A stretch of DNA of 60,000 bases from Bolinopsis microptera (Eukaryota > Ctenophora > Tentaculata > Lobata > Bolinopsidae), in assembly GCF_026151205.1 (NCBI RefSeq), contig NC_087073.1, positions 20,552,837 through 20,612,836 on the forward strand, read 5' to 3'. The position numbers were made by a program, and so were the translations under genes. Below, one piece after another: positions 52,301 to 60,000 of this stretch (positions are counted from its first letter, which is position 1; each line of letters opens with the position of its first letter). Below the pieces are notes generated by a model. That model did not search any database. It saw only the letters and a list, made by a program, of their open reading frames with translations, and was not told the DNA's origin.

Positions 52301-53736
52301 ACACAGATTTTCGACACCAGTCTCCTTCAAATCAAAGATCAGCATATTCTCAGCGTTTACAGTGTTCTGAACGTCAGATTCCATCTGCTCCGATTTGGCT
52401 TCAATAAGTTCCCCCTGCAGCTTGACAACCGAATTTTGCGACTGAATAAGACAGAGCTTCAACTCCTCCACATGCCTCATCATATTATCAGTTTCTTTTA
52501 AAAAGATGCTGATATCTTGGTAAGCACTAAACACCAACTTTGAAATTTCTTCCTTGGTTAACTTTTCAAACATTTCAACTGAAAATTCTGCCGAATCTTC
52601 ACAGATCAAGGCTTTCGCGACTTCCGAGATCCAACTATTAAATTCTTCCTGCGCTTCAGTAAAAAAGATCGAGTAATCCGACAAACTTTGATTAACATCC
52701 TTTTCCGTCATCGTGAACTTGTTCTTGTATAGTTGTGAAACACAATATACCTTATTACATGAAATTTGTGCGACACTTAATTGTACGATTTTCGTAAAAA
52801 TCACACAAATTAAGTGAGCAAACATTAAGGAATACAAAGAATATTATAAGGAATACAAATTTCAAATCTTAAGTGACACATAATTAATGTGCGGATTAAT
52901 TATGCATCACTAAAGATTTAAGGATAAAAAGCAAAAATAATTAAAATAAATGGTGTTTGCAACACTACTATTAAGTGAAACTTATACTCAGTACCTAGTG
53001 CGAAAAGAACTATTATATAAATAACACAATAAGATCAAATTAAAATGTAAGATACTGATAGTTTGATAAAATGTAAGACCGAGAAAATAAAAGCTACCAG
53101 TTTTATCTATCAAAACTGAACTGAAACTCTTATTAATATTAAATATCTCCTAAGAATAGAGCTTCTCCAAATCATATTGTGACAAATTGAATAAGCATGT
53201 CTTTAAACCAATTTAGAACATATTCACTTTATAACACATTTTAACTGAATTCAAGTTGAAAATGAAACATTTCGATAATAGGTTTTATTAAATTTAAATC
53301 GATCACTCATCTTCTACCATCACTATGTCAGTACCTCCAACAAGCAATCCTTTAAAATCCTTAAATATTTCTTTCGAATTGAATGCGTTCTACTAGAATA
53401 CAAATGAATATTTACATAATCAAAGTAAATAAATAAATATAAATATATGTTTACCTGATTCATTAGTTACAGCATCCCTAAAGTCTGAGCAACTATCTAT
53501 CGTCATGAAACTATCATTTCGTTCGCACTGTGGGGCTGAAACAGAAATTCTGGGTAAACACTGAAAACCGAACAAGATTTTGCTCCCTAAATATTTGTAA
53601 AATAAGCTAGGTATTAAAAAAAACAACTTCAGAACAACTCACGTCTGTGAGTTCCATTTCCTGGTTTACTGCGTGAGATATTGCTCCCCTTAATATCCTG
53701 GAAATTCTTCTGACTCTGAGCCTTTAACGTGGTCAT
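37314..53736 (-). CDS. UNC13: UNC13/Munc13 synaptic vesicle priming protein (C1-C2B-MUN-C2C), 20 exons
   Basis: Opens syntaxin and templates SNARE assembly to prime vesicles; diacylglycerol (C1) and Ca2+ (C2B) tune it. Exons, 5' to 3' on the minus strand: 53736-53643, 53535-53455, 51969-51789, 51551-51395, 51018-50825, 50549-50343, 50208-50070, 49924-49851, 49677-49478, 48444-48311, 48111-47973, 47392-47190, 47013-46922, 46648-46513, 46309-46148, 41912-41832, 39764-39586, 39411-38147, 37921-37762, 37593-37314. Phases agree at every junction and the sum is 4158 nt (1385 residues plus stop). The N-region is Ser/Asn-rich, then acidic ([12 protein letters not shown]). C1 has H and paired Cys: EPHKFHSW|, [31 protein letters not shown]2B has KDKSGTSDPYV and [11 protein letters not shown], so its Ca2+-binding aspartates look intact. 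One 1265-bp exon carries most of MUN ([17 protein letters not shown]). C2C ends [13 protein letters not shown]. No C2A is seen. The 53736 exon follows an acceptor, so a further 5' exon must exist. Confidence 0.93.
39765..41831 (-). other. UNC13 intron with inserted element
   Basis: A 2-kb intron. The part from 39780 to 40925 has no recognisable coding content. The G/C-ended element at 40934-41645 is inserted here. Confidence 0.7.
40934..41645. mobile_element. Transposon-like element with poly-G and poly-C ends and a 7-bp target duplication
   Basis: The left boundary is 16 G then CAACC; the right boundary is GGTTG then 27 C. AGTGCTT flanks both ends (40927-40933 and 41646-41652), which is a target-site duplication. 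Each end carries an arm of about 90 bp made of TATTAAAGTATATTAAA, a unique core (ATGTAGGATTTTTcCCGATT to TTTTGACCCGGGGA) and the complement TTTAATATACTTTAATA. The cores at both ends are in the same orientation, while the outer (CAACC/GGTTG) and inner (ACCTACAAT/ATTGTAGGT) borders are inverted. The middle, 41055-41530, is AT-rich with no transposase. Confidence 0.8.
42481..42518. repeat. Perfect 38-bp palindrome with two octamer-like sites
   Basis: GAATTTGCATTATATTATA is followed immediately by its exact reverse complement. Each arm holds ATTTGCAT/ATGCAAAT, the POU-type octamer. It lies in the UNC13 intron 1.5 kb upstream of the nested GPCR. A second, 16-bp palindrome (GTTCTATATATAGAAC) lies at 42926-42941. 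Confidence 0.8.
42545..42640. repeat. Dispersed repeat, copy 1 (copy 2 at about 47525-47620)
   Basis: Shared motifs in order are GCAATGAAACTA/GCAGTAAAACTA, CGATG(T/A)ATGGG(G/A)ACTTGCCA, CCATGGCA, CAACATTA(A/G)AATATAT and TCACGTTCATC-like. The second copy lies in a different UNC13 intron. This may be an old transposon fragment shared by the two introns. Confidence 0.6.
43952..45124 (+). CDS. Rhodopsin-family (class A) G protein-coupled receptor, intronless coding region
   Basis: Seven-transmembrane receptor, 390 codons from the first ATG. A TTTTTTCAG|GC splice-acceptor-like sequence overlaps the first codons, so the true start may be the Met at 44006 (372 residues) after a 5' non-coding exon. 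NxS/T glycosylation sites lie at N20, N25, N32 and N55. TM1 has the GN pair (N95), TM2 has LAVVD (D125), C151 and C232 are placed for the TM3-ECL2 disulfide, and TM7 has NPIIY (340-344). The DRY box is replaced by N175-K176-L177 ([16 protein letters not shown]), and the TM6 CWxP motif reads SYAP. The ligand is unknown; I cannot assign a subfamily. The short basic C-tail has CGS near 361 for possible palmitoylation. The gene lies antisense inside the UNC13 intron between exons 46148 and 41912. Confidence 0.9.
   Translation: MLMFGFFRHYLILNNFSEMNLTTPNNTDVFTNITEMLAEILHSPSAAVSPSEIHNYTSLDGNLDRVWLYQHYSSVGRHLALVWSLFTALLSILGNITVFVGSVKYNALPVDRVSISLIRNLAVVDFTSGMFIVINVAYITTGSNVYGEVLCYIFTRFFYFIQGVGTVFISILNVNKLHCLLFPLRARSRTFRQGHVVCSLIWISTTFFSVFPVIFEMADKTTIEFLPGGNQCTKMSSDNSRVVYIFSTVAAVLFVLLPILTIFITTIWLACLVKRVTGAIQRQSVLTLLCVSLVFVSSYAPYCCFIIMRDALPRELTHTIWFATFFRTTTLVVYASSAANPIIYSLSIRSFGRFVKSSFRCGSLRKVPQIRFRLGLAVYRVTRAINWTSG
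45672..46015. repeat. Pentanucleotide satellite (GGAGA)n, about 340 bp
   Basis: About 65 nearly perfect units with one interruption near 45707-45716. It sits in the UNC13 intron only about 135 bp from the 46148 splice donor. Purine strand asymmetry is complete (all purine on the plus strand). The long frames on both strands are repeat artefacts. Confidence 0.98.
46655..46765. repeat. Degenerate GTTACAG-based tandem repeat in an UNC13 intron
   Basis: Repeated GGGTTACAGCGTGTGTGTTA and TTACAGTTCAGGG segments start just outside the acceptor of the 46648-46513 exon. Several copies contain TAACA(G) or its complement, so decoy splice acceptors are possible. Confidence 0.7.
48496..49423. repeat. Three tandem copies of an about 305-bp E-box-rich unit in an UNC13 intron
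   Basis: The copies begin with TCTTACTTATA at 48496, 48797 and 49105. Each contains GACCGCCCACGTGCAAATTA, ACCATGGTAAC, the double E-box GCACGTGCACGTGCAATGA, then TTTTAACGTCATTTTGATCG (CRE-like half) and GGTTGTG(TAG/ATG)GATATT. These motifs are conserved while intervening bases drift, and copies 2 and 3 are closer to each other than to copy 1. It lies between the exons encoding the two halves of C2B. Confidence 0.9.
51175..51420. repeat. 27-bp minisatellite derived from an UNC13 exon end and splice donor
   Basis: Nine units of TTTGGTGGTTTGTCAATGTT plus CCTAACC (plus strand). On the minus strand the first unit is the end of the 51551-51395 exon, encoding RNIDKPAK, followed by the donor AAAG|GTAGGAAC. 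The next units repeat the same 27 bp with AAAGGTTAGG in place of the donor. Exon end and donor were thus amplified into the intron. In one frame the array is open with RNIDKPPKV repeats. Confidence 0.9.
52112..52711 (-). CDS. LINE ORF1-like coiled-coil protein, truncated, in an UNC13 intron
   Basis: A 199-codon frame starting [17 protein letters not shown]; the upstream in-frame extension to 52837 is hydrophobic and less convincing. The middle is predicted alpha-helical with heptad-like spacing ([20 protein letters not shown]). The end, [15 protein letters not shown] then [20 protein letters not shown] and [12 protein letters not shown], resembles the RRM-like domain of non-LTR retrotransposon ORF1 proteins (pattern RxGK...RPRPIKVxF...VLxxAxxL). 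Such proteins normally continue further, so this copy is cut short. It shares the strand of UNC13, and a possible donor (ACAT|GTAATG, near 52134) would join it in frame to the 51969 exon. It is a relic or a domesticated exon; I cannot decide which. Confidence 0.5.
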   Translation of the reverse strand: MTEKDVNQSLSDYSIFFTEAQEEFNSWISEVAKALICEDSAEFSVEMFEKLTKEEISKLVFSAYQDISIFLKETDNMMRHVEELKLCLIQSQNSVVKLQGELIEAKSEQMESDVQNTVNAENMLIFDLKETGVENLCDKVDELFQQIEMKPRFEGVRFEKKSADRTRLIKISFGNSNTVYQILEKNNKLSLTCNGHRFV

Positions 53737-53998
53737 CTGGAGAGAAAAATGTCGTCAGATAAAAAATATGATCAAAATGATCCGATGTACAAAAAATACA
53801 AAATATGAGATGCTCGATGCTCATTGATCAATGCTCATGCTATTTATATTTAAACTATTCTTTGTTCAATATCAATATCATTATGTCAAAATGCAGTTGC
53901 TAGGTATCAGAAAAGTATGCTTCACTGAAGATATTTGTATTTAGGTATTAACATTCCAAGTTGCAATTGTAAGAAGACACAAAAAGTTAAAATGCCCC

Positions 53999-55740
53999 TA
54001 AGAAGAGTATCACAAAAAATCCATAACACACACACTTTACGAAGACACAACGTTCATATCACCTCACTGATGTGTTTTCAAACCTCCACTGAAACGGCGG
54101 GACTGTGATAATATCTATATCTGTATATAATATTCGTCAATTTGTTGGGGTATTAACGTTTTTGTAACCTGTTTATAGTATTTCCAAATGCTATTTGATC
54201 TCATGGAGCAGCAACAACAGAGATCCAAAAAGCACGTCTCAAAATCCATCATACACATTAAGAAAGAAGATGACATGGACGTCGGACATTATATTTGCAA
54301 CAACCGGAGCTTTGCTATTTAATAACAAATTAGACAACAAAGCAACTGTTATGCTTTTGGCGAAATTGTTCAACAAAAAGAAGGAAATGAAAGGCCACGT
54401 TACAATGTAACGAGTGCTGTGAAGTAAGGAGACATTTTACCGGATCTTGTGGCTATTTTAAAGAGACCCGAGGGTCAAGAATGAAAAAAATGAAATAATG
54501 ACAATTATAAATTTTAATCTAGAAGCTATCCTCTTCATTATATGCTGACTTTTGTTTCCGTCGACCAATTAGCTTGATTTTAACTGGGTAACTACATTAT
54601 ACAAGGTTTTGCCTACAAAAGTGAAAAACGCAAAGCTTGTATTTATATGGACTTTTTAGAAATATTGAAATTATATTTGTAATTAAACGGTTTCCTCTTT
54701 TTTTGACTTAATGACCGTCACCGAAGAAAATAATCTTTGTAATTTGTTGATTCGGCTAAGAGAACTTAGAAGATTCCTTACAATTAACCATCAGCCAGGA
54801 CATTAGAACATGACAATTACCAGTGACCTACTGGAATATGTGAACCTGATTGAGTTGTCATAATTCTCAAAAGACCATGCGAACCTTTCGAACATACATT
54901 TATGGATAATCATGACAGTAATAATCGCATTAATTTGAAGGATGGCTCTCTGAAGCTTAACAGCAGTAAACATAATATACCGGACACTGCACATGTGTTA
55001 AGGTTCAGAGGCCCATGCTCCAAATCAATGCGAATATTAAATGAGAGGCAGCGGCCATGCAGCATAATCGAAGAAGCTATTTATATAATCATAGAACCAA
55101 TTCAATAACGGTCAGCAAATCCACAACTTATTTAACATGCTCATATCTAATTTGAGAGTGATCGTAGCCCCTATGATGTCCATGATAAAAATAACGTACA
55201 AGAAGGGTCTCAATATTGAAGAGTACTTGCATCATTAATAAAGTGATGAGTTGATGAATGCAGAATGATGACCAGTTTTTTGTCATGTTATGGACTAAGC
55301 TAACTAACAATGGTTATAAGACTATAAGTTAACTAATATGAATTCCATTCAATTAAAATTCTTATTGTTGACATGATGATAAAGCTAAATAAATATATAC
55401 TTAAGTCATATTCAATTATGATTATCCATTATTCAATTCAATTGAGTCGAGCGTGCGCGCGCAGCGCTTACTGTTACTCTGCCAAGTTACCACAATGCCA
55501 TTTGTGCGACAAAATATATTTCGCCCGCTACGTAATGAATATGAAATTGAGATTCTAATACAAATACCAAAACACATGACAGCCTAGCCACACTGCACCG
55601 ATTCGACCGATTGGCGATTTGTTTTATATGAATTCTACAAAGATACTTTTCAAAGAAGGCGGTCGATTCCCTCCGCAAACTACATGTGCAGATCCAACGA
55701 AATGTCACAAATTGGAAATGTGTCAAAAATTGAGACACTG
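53999..55740. other. UNC13 5' region, no recognised gene
   Basis: AT-rich sequence upstream of the 53736 exon. Short frames (54195-54410 plus, 55619-55816 plus with several Cys) have no family resemblance. GCGTGCGCGCGCAGCGC near 55449 is a local CpG-rich spot that could mark a promoter. Confidence 0.4.
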
Positions 55741-55752
55741 CACGTGGGCTGC

Positions 55753-55760
55753 TATAAATA
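55753..55760 (+). promoter_or_regulatory. Candidate TATA box for the 55859 membrane protein gene
   Basis: TATAAATA lies about 100 bp before the ATG at 55859, preceded by GCACGTGGGC (E-box) at 55740-55749. Spacing fits a short 5' UTR. Confidence 0.4.
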
Positions 55761-55858
55761 TCCTAGCAACAAATGGTCTGCACAGATTCGCTTGTAACTC
55801 TCACCTTACGTTGTAATCTGCTCGATCCTTTGATTGAGAAAATTCACAGTTTCAAGAA

Positions 55859-56272
55859 ATGAAAGATATTGAAGACTCGACCCTCCTGATCATCGCGATC
55901 TTCATACTGATGCTAGGGAGTGCTCTTTTGGGCCTGTTCATATATTATGTGAGGGCCATGAGAGCGGACAGCCGTTTGGCTTGTAGCAGGCTCACATTTA
56001 CGATCAACAAAGTCCGAGAATTAGACATCGTAAATGAGCGAACGTTCAAAGAGTTCGAAATGCTGATAAATCGGAAACTAAAGACAGTTTTCGCTAAAAC
56101 TCAAAAGATAGCACACCGAACATCGGAACGAGGACTGCAGACGGACACCGTTTTGGAAATAGGAAAACATGATGTTGCTCTCCAGGCAGACATGAGCAGA
56201 GTCAACACCCTCCCACCGCTGCTGGTACGACCAGCCCTCTCATCTGATGTTGTCATCCCCATCACTGAGTGA
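55859..56272 (+). CDS. Small single-pass membrane protein, unknown family
   Basis: A 137-codon intronless frame. Residues 9-31 (LLIIAIFILMLGSALLGLFI plus YYV) form a clear membrane helix after a short acidic N-terminus (MKDIEDST). Arg residues follow (VRAMRADSR), so the N-terminus is likely outside or lumenal and the 105-residue tail cytosolic. The tail is charged and helical (VNERTFKEFEMLINRKLK). It then repeats an LQTD/LQAD motif (residues 93-96 and 108-111) and ends with a Pro/Leu-rich stretch. I do not recognise the family. It is antisense to UNC13 and lies upstream of the 53736 exon. GC is higher than in the flanks, which supports coding. Confidence 0.6.
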   Translation: MKDIEDSTLLIIAIFILMLGSALLGLFIYYVRAMRADSRLACSRLTFTINKVRELDIVNERTFKEFEMLINRKLKTVFAKTQKIAHRTSERGLQTDTVLEIGKHDVALQADMSRVNTLPPLLVRPALSSDVVIPITE

Positions 56273-57084
56273 AAGACACATCATGATCACTACCGACGGA
56301 CATGAAATATTGGAAACCCCTTCACGGAAACGAAAAGATTGGAAGATGGAAGACGGAACTACTACAGATGTGATTTTACAGCCACACATCGGATTTTAAT
56401 ACTAAGACTCTGATTTTACAACAAAAAATCGGATTTTAGCACACCATTTTAAAGACTTTAGCAACCACCACAAGGATGTTAAAGTCATTTTAGTTAGTCG
56501 GGCAAGCAACACGTCGTGCTTGTGCCACAGTGGGGGAGCAAAGTAGGAAACTACATGCTCTTCGTGCCAGCCTTATAGCTCTGCTAGATCATGTCGAGTG
56601 ACGGGGTCTAACAGAACTAGGGGTCCCACTGCCGCGGATCTGATCTGGCTGATGGTCCTGGAGTGCGGTCAACTCCATTTTTAGTTTAGTTAAATCCATA
56701 ACTAATTGAATTTACGAATCACAAATCATAATGCCAGTTAAATATACAATTATGTAGGCTTTTCAGAGTATGAAGTCTTAAAACTGATTGTCACAATGTT
56801 GTATTTATTGATTGCGCCATAAAAGTAATCCTTGTTTCATAAGATTCATATTCTATTAGAAATTGATCCTTACGAATTACAAAATTATTCTAGCCTCAAA
56901 CAGATAGAATGACATTAAATGGGATGATGACTATAGTCTTATGAGGAACTATTGCTGCAGTTTCACTTCTTAAGAAGCTGGCAAAAGATTTTGGTTTAAG
57001 GACTTTTGTTTCCTTCTTTTTTTTTGTTGTCGCGACACCCACTGACCACCGTCATATAGAGGTGGCGACCCTCCACTTGGGGAG

Positions 57085-57445
57085 CGTCCTACTGGTATTA
57101 AGGACTTGAAATGGTTTAGTTCATACCTCTCTGGCAGGTTTTTCAAGGTTAAGGTAGACTCATTATCTAACTTCTTGTGTCTGATGTTTGGGGTTTCCCA
57201 GGGTTCTCTATTCGGACCTATCTTGTTCATCTTTAAATACATTAAGCTGCTTCAGGATATAGCTAGGAAGTATGGTCTTTATGCAGAATGCAGATTACTC
57301 GCAACTTTATATAGCCTTCCACCCAATGAGACCAATGGAGCTACATAATGTCACTAATAAGATCAATGACTGTCTCGCTGATATCAAGGTATGGATAACT
57401 TCATGAAGCTGAATGAGAGCACAACTAGCGGGGTAGTAAATACAG
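57085..57445 (+). pseudogene. Decayed non-LTR retrotransposon reverse transcriptase fragment
   Basis: Conserved LINE reverse transcriptase blocks are readable in order on the plus strand: KWFSSYLSGRFFKV, FGVSQGSLFGPILFIF (family pattern GVPQGSxLGPILF), a degraded active-site block ADYSQLYIAF (the second catalytic Asp of the YADD box is lost) and KINDCLADIKVW followed by MKLNES. At least two frame changes and a stop separate these blocks, so it is inactive. It resembles the Jockey/CR1-type superfamily. No 5' part or poly-A tail is identified. Confidence 0.8.
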
Positions 57446-57766
57446 TCTGGAGGGGCATTATTTAAAACATGTATAAGTGATACGAAAAGTCTGTTTTAAC
57501 AGGAGCTTTCAAAATACATGTGTAAATTGTCTTCAGCTCAATAAAAGTAAATACAGTGTTTCGTTTCGTTTCGTACGTAGCCCAAATCATTTCGAAAATA
57601 GTTGGCTTTTTTACAATATATTATTTTATTTATGTTACCTGACCTTAAATCACACTTCTAAAGATGATTTCTTCACGAAGTTAGTGGATTTACTTAAAAC
57701 TTAGGTTAACTTCATTATATGAAAAATAAGCTTTGACCAATAGAGGAAAGACGAAAGCTTACTTAC

Positions 57767-57787
57767 CATCTTGTTCAAGAAGACCAT
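57767..57787 (-). other. UNC13: Candidate alternative first coding exon of UNC13
   Basis: ATG and six further codons (MVFLNKM) run to a strong donor ATG|GTAAGTAAG in phase 0, which matches the phase-0 acceptor of the 53736 exon (MTTLKAQ). No splice acceptor lies immediately upstream, consistent with a first exon. The exon is very short, so this is an inference. Confidence 0.35.
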
Positions 57788-59260
57788 GATTGCAAAATTA
57801 CAATATTATCTTGTGTTTACAGCTTCAACCAACAGAAAATAAGTCAAAATAAGAAACAAATCTTAAATGAGTATTACGAAAAATGGATACCATTGCTGTG
57901 GGTAGGATAAGTAAACAGGAGGGGTATGACGAAACATTTCATTTTACAACCCCAGATATCTGCTCATCTCACAATTTGGCTTTTTTGCTCTATACCAATA
58001 ACATGGAGTAAATACGCAACCAGATTGGCATTTCAATAACATTGCAGACGACTCGTTTTGAAACAAAAGCGAAACTTTAATAATAATTCCCTTTTGACAA
58101 ACGACGCGAGGATTGTACGGCAAATTAACGAAGATAATATCCCAACAAGAAAGAAAAAGTAAGGAATCTATCTCATGATCAACTTTTATAAGGGAACTAA
58201 AGTTATGCAACATGAGATATCTTTACTTTATATTCCGTAGAATCTATAAGATATAGACACGCCCGAGCTAGGCGGGGCGACAAAATATTTTGTCAAATAT
58301 TTGAAATATCACATATAATACGTAATTGAGACCTTATCTCTTGATTATCGCAATAAACATTATTTCTTCTCATAAACCCTTCATTAATCGGCGGATAGCC
58401 AAGTCAGCTTATAAACAATTTTCCGATTGTTAAAATTATTTTACAGACAAAAACCTCCAACCAAGCCATTAGAAACCTAAAATATACATAAAATATAAAT
58501 GAAAATGGCTCCAAATGTCAGTGTGTTGCGAATAAGCATTTCTAGAATGATTTAACTAGTTAGATAAGATATTGTGAAGCTCACCTCATCTTCTTGAACC
58601 TTGTTCAAAACATTCATCTTTTGTTCCAACAGCGCCAGTTCCTCCTTAGAAACATCTGGAAATATATTACGAGTTTACAACTTGGTTTATCTTCATCAGC
58701 AACTGCAAGAAGTTTTGAAATAGCAGTTTTAAAATAGCCGTCTTGAAATATAATAATAATATGGTGGCAGGGAGCCTCAAGTAATTGTTAATGCTATTTT
58801 TATTTCTGGCAAAGAGGCGAGTCAATCTTGAATCTTGATTAATGTCAGGGAAATTTAAAGAAGTGTGGGCGTATTGCATTTGAAGCAACACCCCCATACT
58901 TAAAGCAAGGTTGGGTTGCAGAGACTCCCCAACTTAACTACAGTTATACTTTAAACGCAATCATGGTACCCACGCAGATTCCCATGGAAACTCAATTTTT
59001 GAACTGGGCTCTTCTACAACTTTAATCAAGACGGTTGTCCATAACTGCAAGTATATAATCACTAAGCTCTTTCGCGAAAGTCTCTTAACGTTAACGTATC
59101 ATAAGACAGGTTATAGGAGCTTTAATATTTAATCGTCCTCCCAAAGGAGAAACTAACCTGCTATGGGTAGAAGATAGTGGAGATCAATGAGGACATGATC
59201 ACTTTGTGTAAGTCTTCCTATCGGCTGAGTAGCGTGCCAGCAACCATTACCACACTAGGA
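57788..59260. other. Right-hand AT-rich region
   Basis: Apart from the candidate coiled-coil exon at 58585-58655, I see no coding region or RNA gene here. Confidence 0.4.
58585..58655 (-). other. UNC13: Candidate upstream UNC13 exon, coiled coil
   Basis: Between a TATTTCCAG acceptor and a GAG|GTGAGC donor, the open frame reads VSKEELALLEQKMNVLNKVQ plus EDE, ending in phase 0 as the 53736 exon requires. The helix-like sequence has Leu spacing typical of a coiled coil. If it belongs to UNC13, the gene continues past the right edge. It could also belong to another minus-strand gene. Confidence 0.5.
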
Positions 59261-59261
59261 G

Positions 59262-60000
59262 AGGGTACAGATATTAGGGATATTCCAAGGGATATTAGGG
59301 ATATTCCAAGGGATATTAGGGATATTCCAAGGGATATTAGGGATATTCCAAGGGATATTAGGGATATTCCAAGGGATATTAGGGATATTCCAAGGGATAT
59401 TAGGGATATTCTAAGGGATATTAGGGATATTCCAAGGGATATTAGGGATATTCCAAGGGATATTAGGGATATTCTAAGGGATATTAGGGATATTCCAAGG
59501 GATATTAGGGATATTCCAAGGGATATTAGGGATATTCCAAGGTAAGAGATATTAGGGATATTCGGAGGGATATTAGGGATAGTCTAAGGGATATTCTAAG
59601 GGATATTAGGGATATTCCAAGGGATATTAGGGATATTCCAAGGGATATTAGGGATATTCCAAGGGATATTAGGGATATTCCAAGGGATATTAGGGATATT
59701 CCAAGGTAAGAGATATTAGGGATATTCGAAGGGATATTAGGGATATTCCAAGGTAAGAGATATTAGGGATATTCTAAGGGATATTAGGGATATTCCAAGG
59801 TAAGAGATATTAGGGATATTCTAAGGGATATTAGGGATATTCCAAGGTAAGAGATATTAGGGATATTCTAAGGGATATTAGGGATATTCCAAGGTAAGAG
59901 ATATTAGGGATATTCCAAGGGATATTAGGGATATTCCAAGGGATATTCCAAGGGATATTAGGGATATTCCAAGGGATATTAGGGATATTCCAAGGGATAT
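59262..60000. repeat. 21-bp satellite running off the right edge
   Basis: The unit is GGGATATTAGGGATATTCCA plus A. Variants include CTAAGGGATATT and the shorter AGGTAAGAGATATTAGGGAT form, which recurs at about 59540, 59705, 59752, 59802, 59846 and 59892 and gives a higher-order pattern. The plus-strand frame reads Arg-Asp-Ile-Pro/Arg-Asp-Ile repeats until a GGTAAG variant stops it. The array continues beyond the window. Confidence 0.95.

Noticed and set aside
59177-59545. A 122-codon plus-strand frame with RDIPRDI repeats
   Set aside because: Only the first 30 codons lie outside the 21-bp satellite and they have no recognisable content.

Overview
This is animal nuclear DNA. The genes are split by GT-AG introns, the proteins are metazoan secretory and synaptic families, and simple repeats are abundant. 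There are no bacterial operons, CRISPR arrays or ribosomal RNA. The AT-rich composition, introns of a few hundred bp to 4 kb and divergent UNC13 sequence suggest an early-branching marine invertebrate. A ctenophore or cnidarian is my guess, and I cannot fix the phylum from this window.

Three multi-exon genes lie on the minus strand. Positions 1-4198 hold the N-terminal half of a voltage-gated calcium channel alpha-2/delta subunit, which runs off the left edge. Positions 24143-33394 hold a complete SCAMP (secretory carrier membrane protein) gene. Positions 37314-53736, perhaps extending to 58655, hold an UNC13/Munc13 gene with C1, C2B, MUN and C2C regions. I rebuilt these models by hand from splice sites. 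The reading phases agree at every junction except the first of alpha-2/delta, and UNC13 sums to 1385 codons plus a stop. All three proteins act in regulated membrane traffic or presynaptic release and are transcribed in the same direction.

Smaller intronless genes sit inside the introns. An NFU1 iron-sulfur scaffold gene lies in the apparent first intron of SCAMP on the same strand. A rhodopsin-like GPCR lies antisense in the 4.2-kb UNC13 intron. A small single-pass membrane protein lies antisense in the 5' part of the UNC13 locus. A truncated LINE ORF1-like reading frame lies in another UNC13 intron. SCAMP carries two adjacent homologous 102-bp exons for the same membrane segment, separated by 58 bp, which is the layout of mutually exclusive exons.

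The region from 5.5 to 24 kb has no gene I recognise. It holds long satellites (41-bp, 8-bp, GA, 6-bp), fold-back elements and one orphan open frame. Further right are a 5-bp satellite, a 21-bp satellite at the right edge, a transposon-like element with G/C homopolymer ends, a large inverted-repeat element, a three-copy E-box-rich repeat and a minisatellite that seems to have grown out of an UNC13 splice donor.
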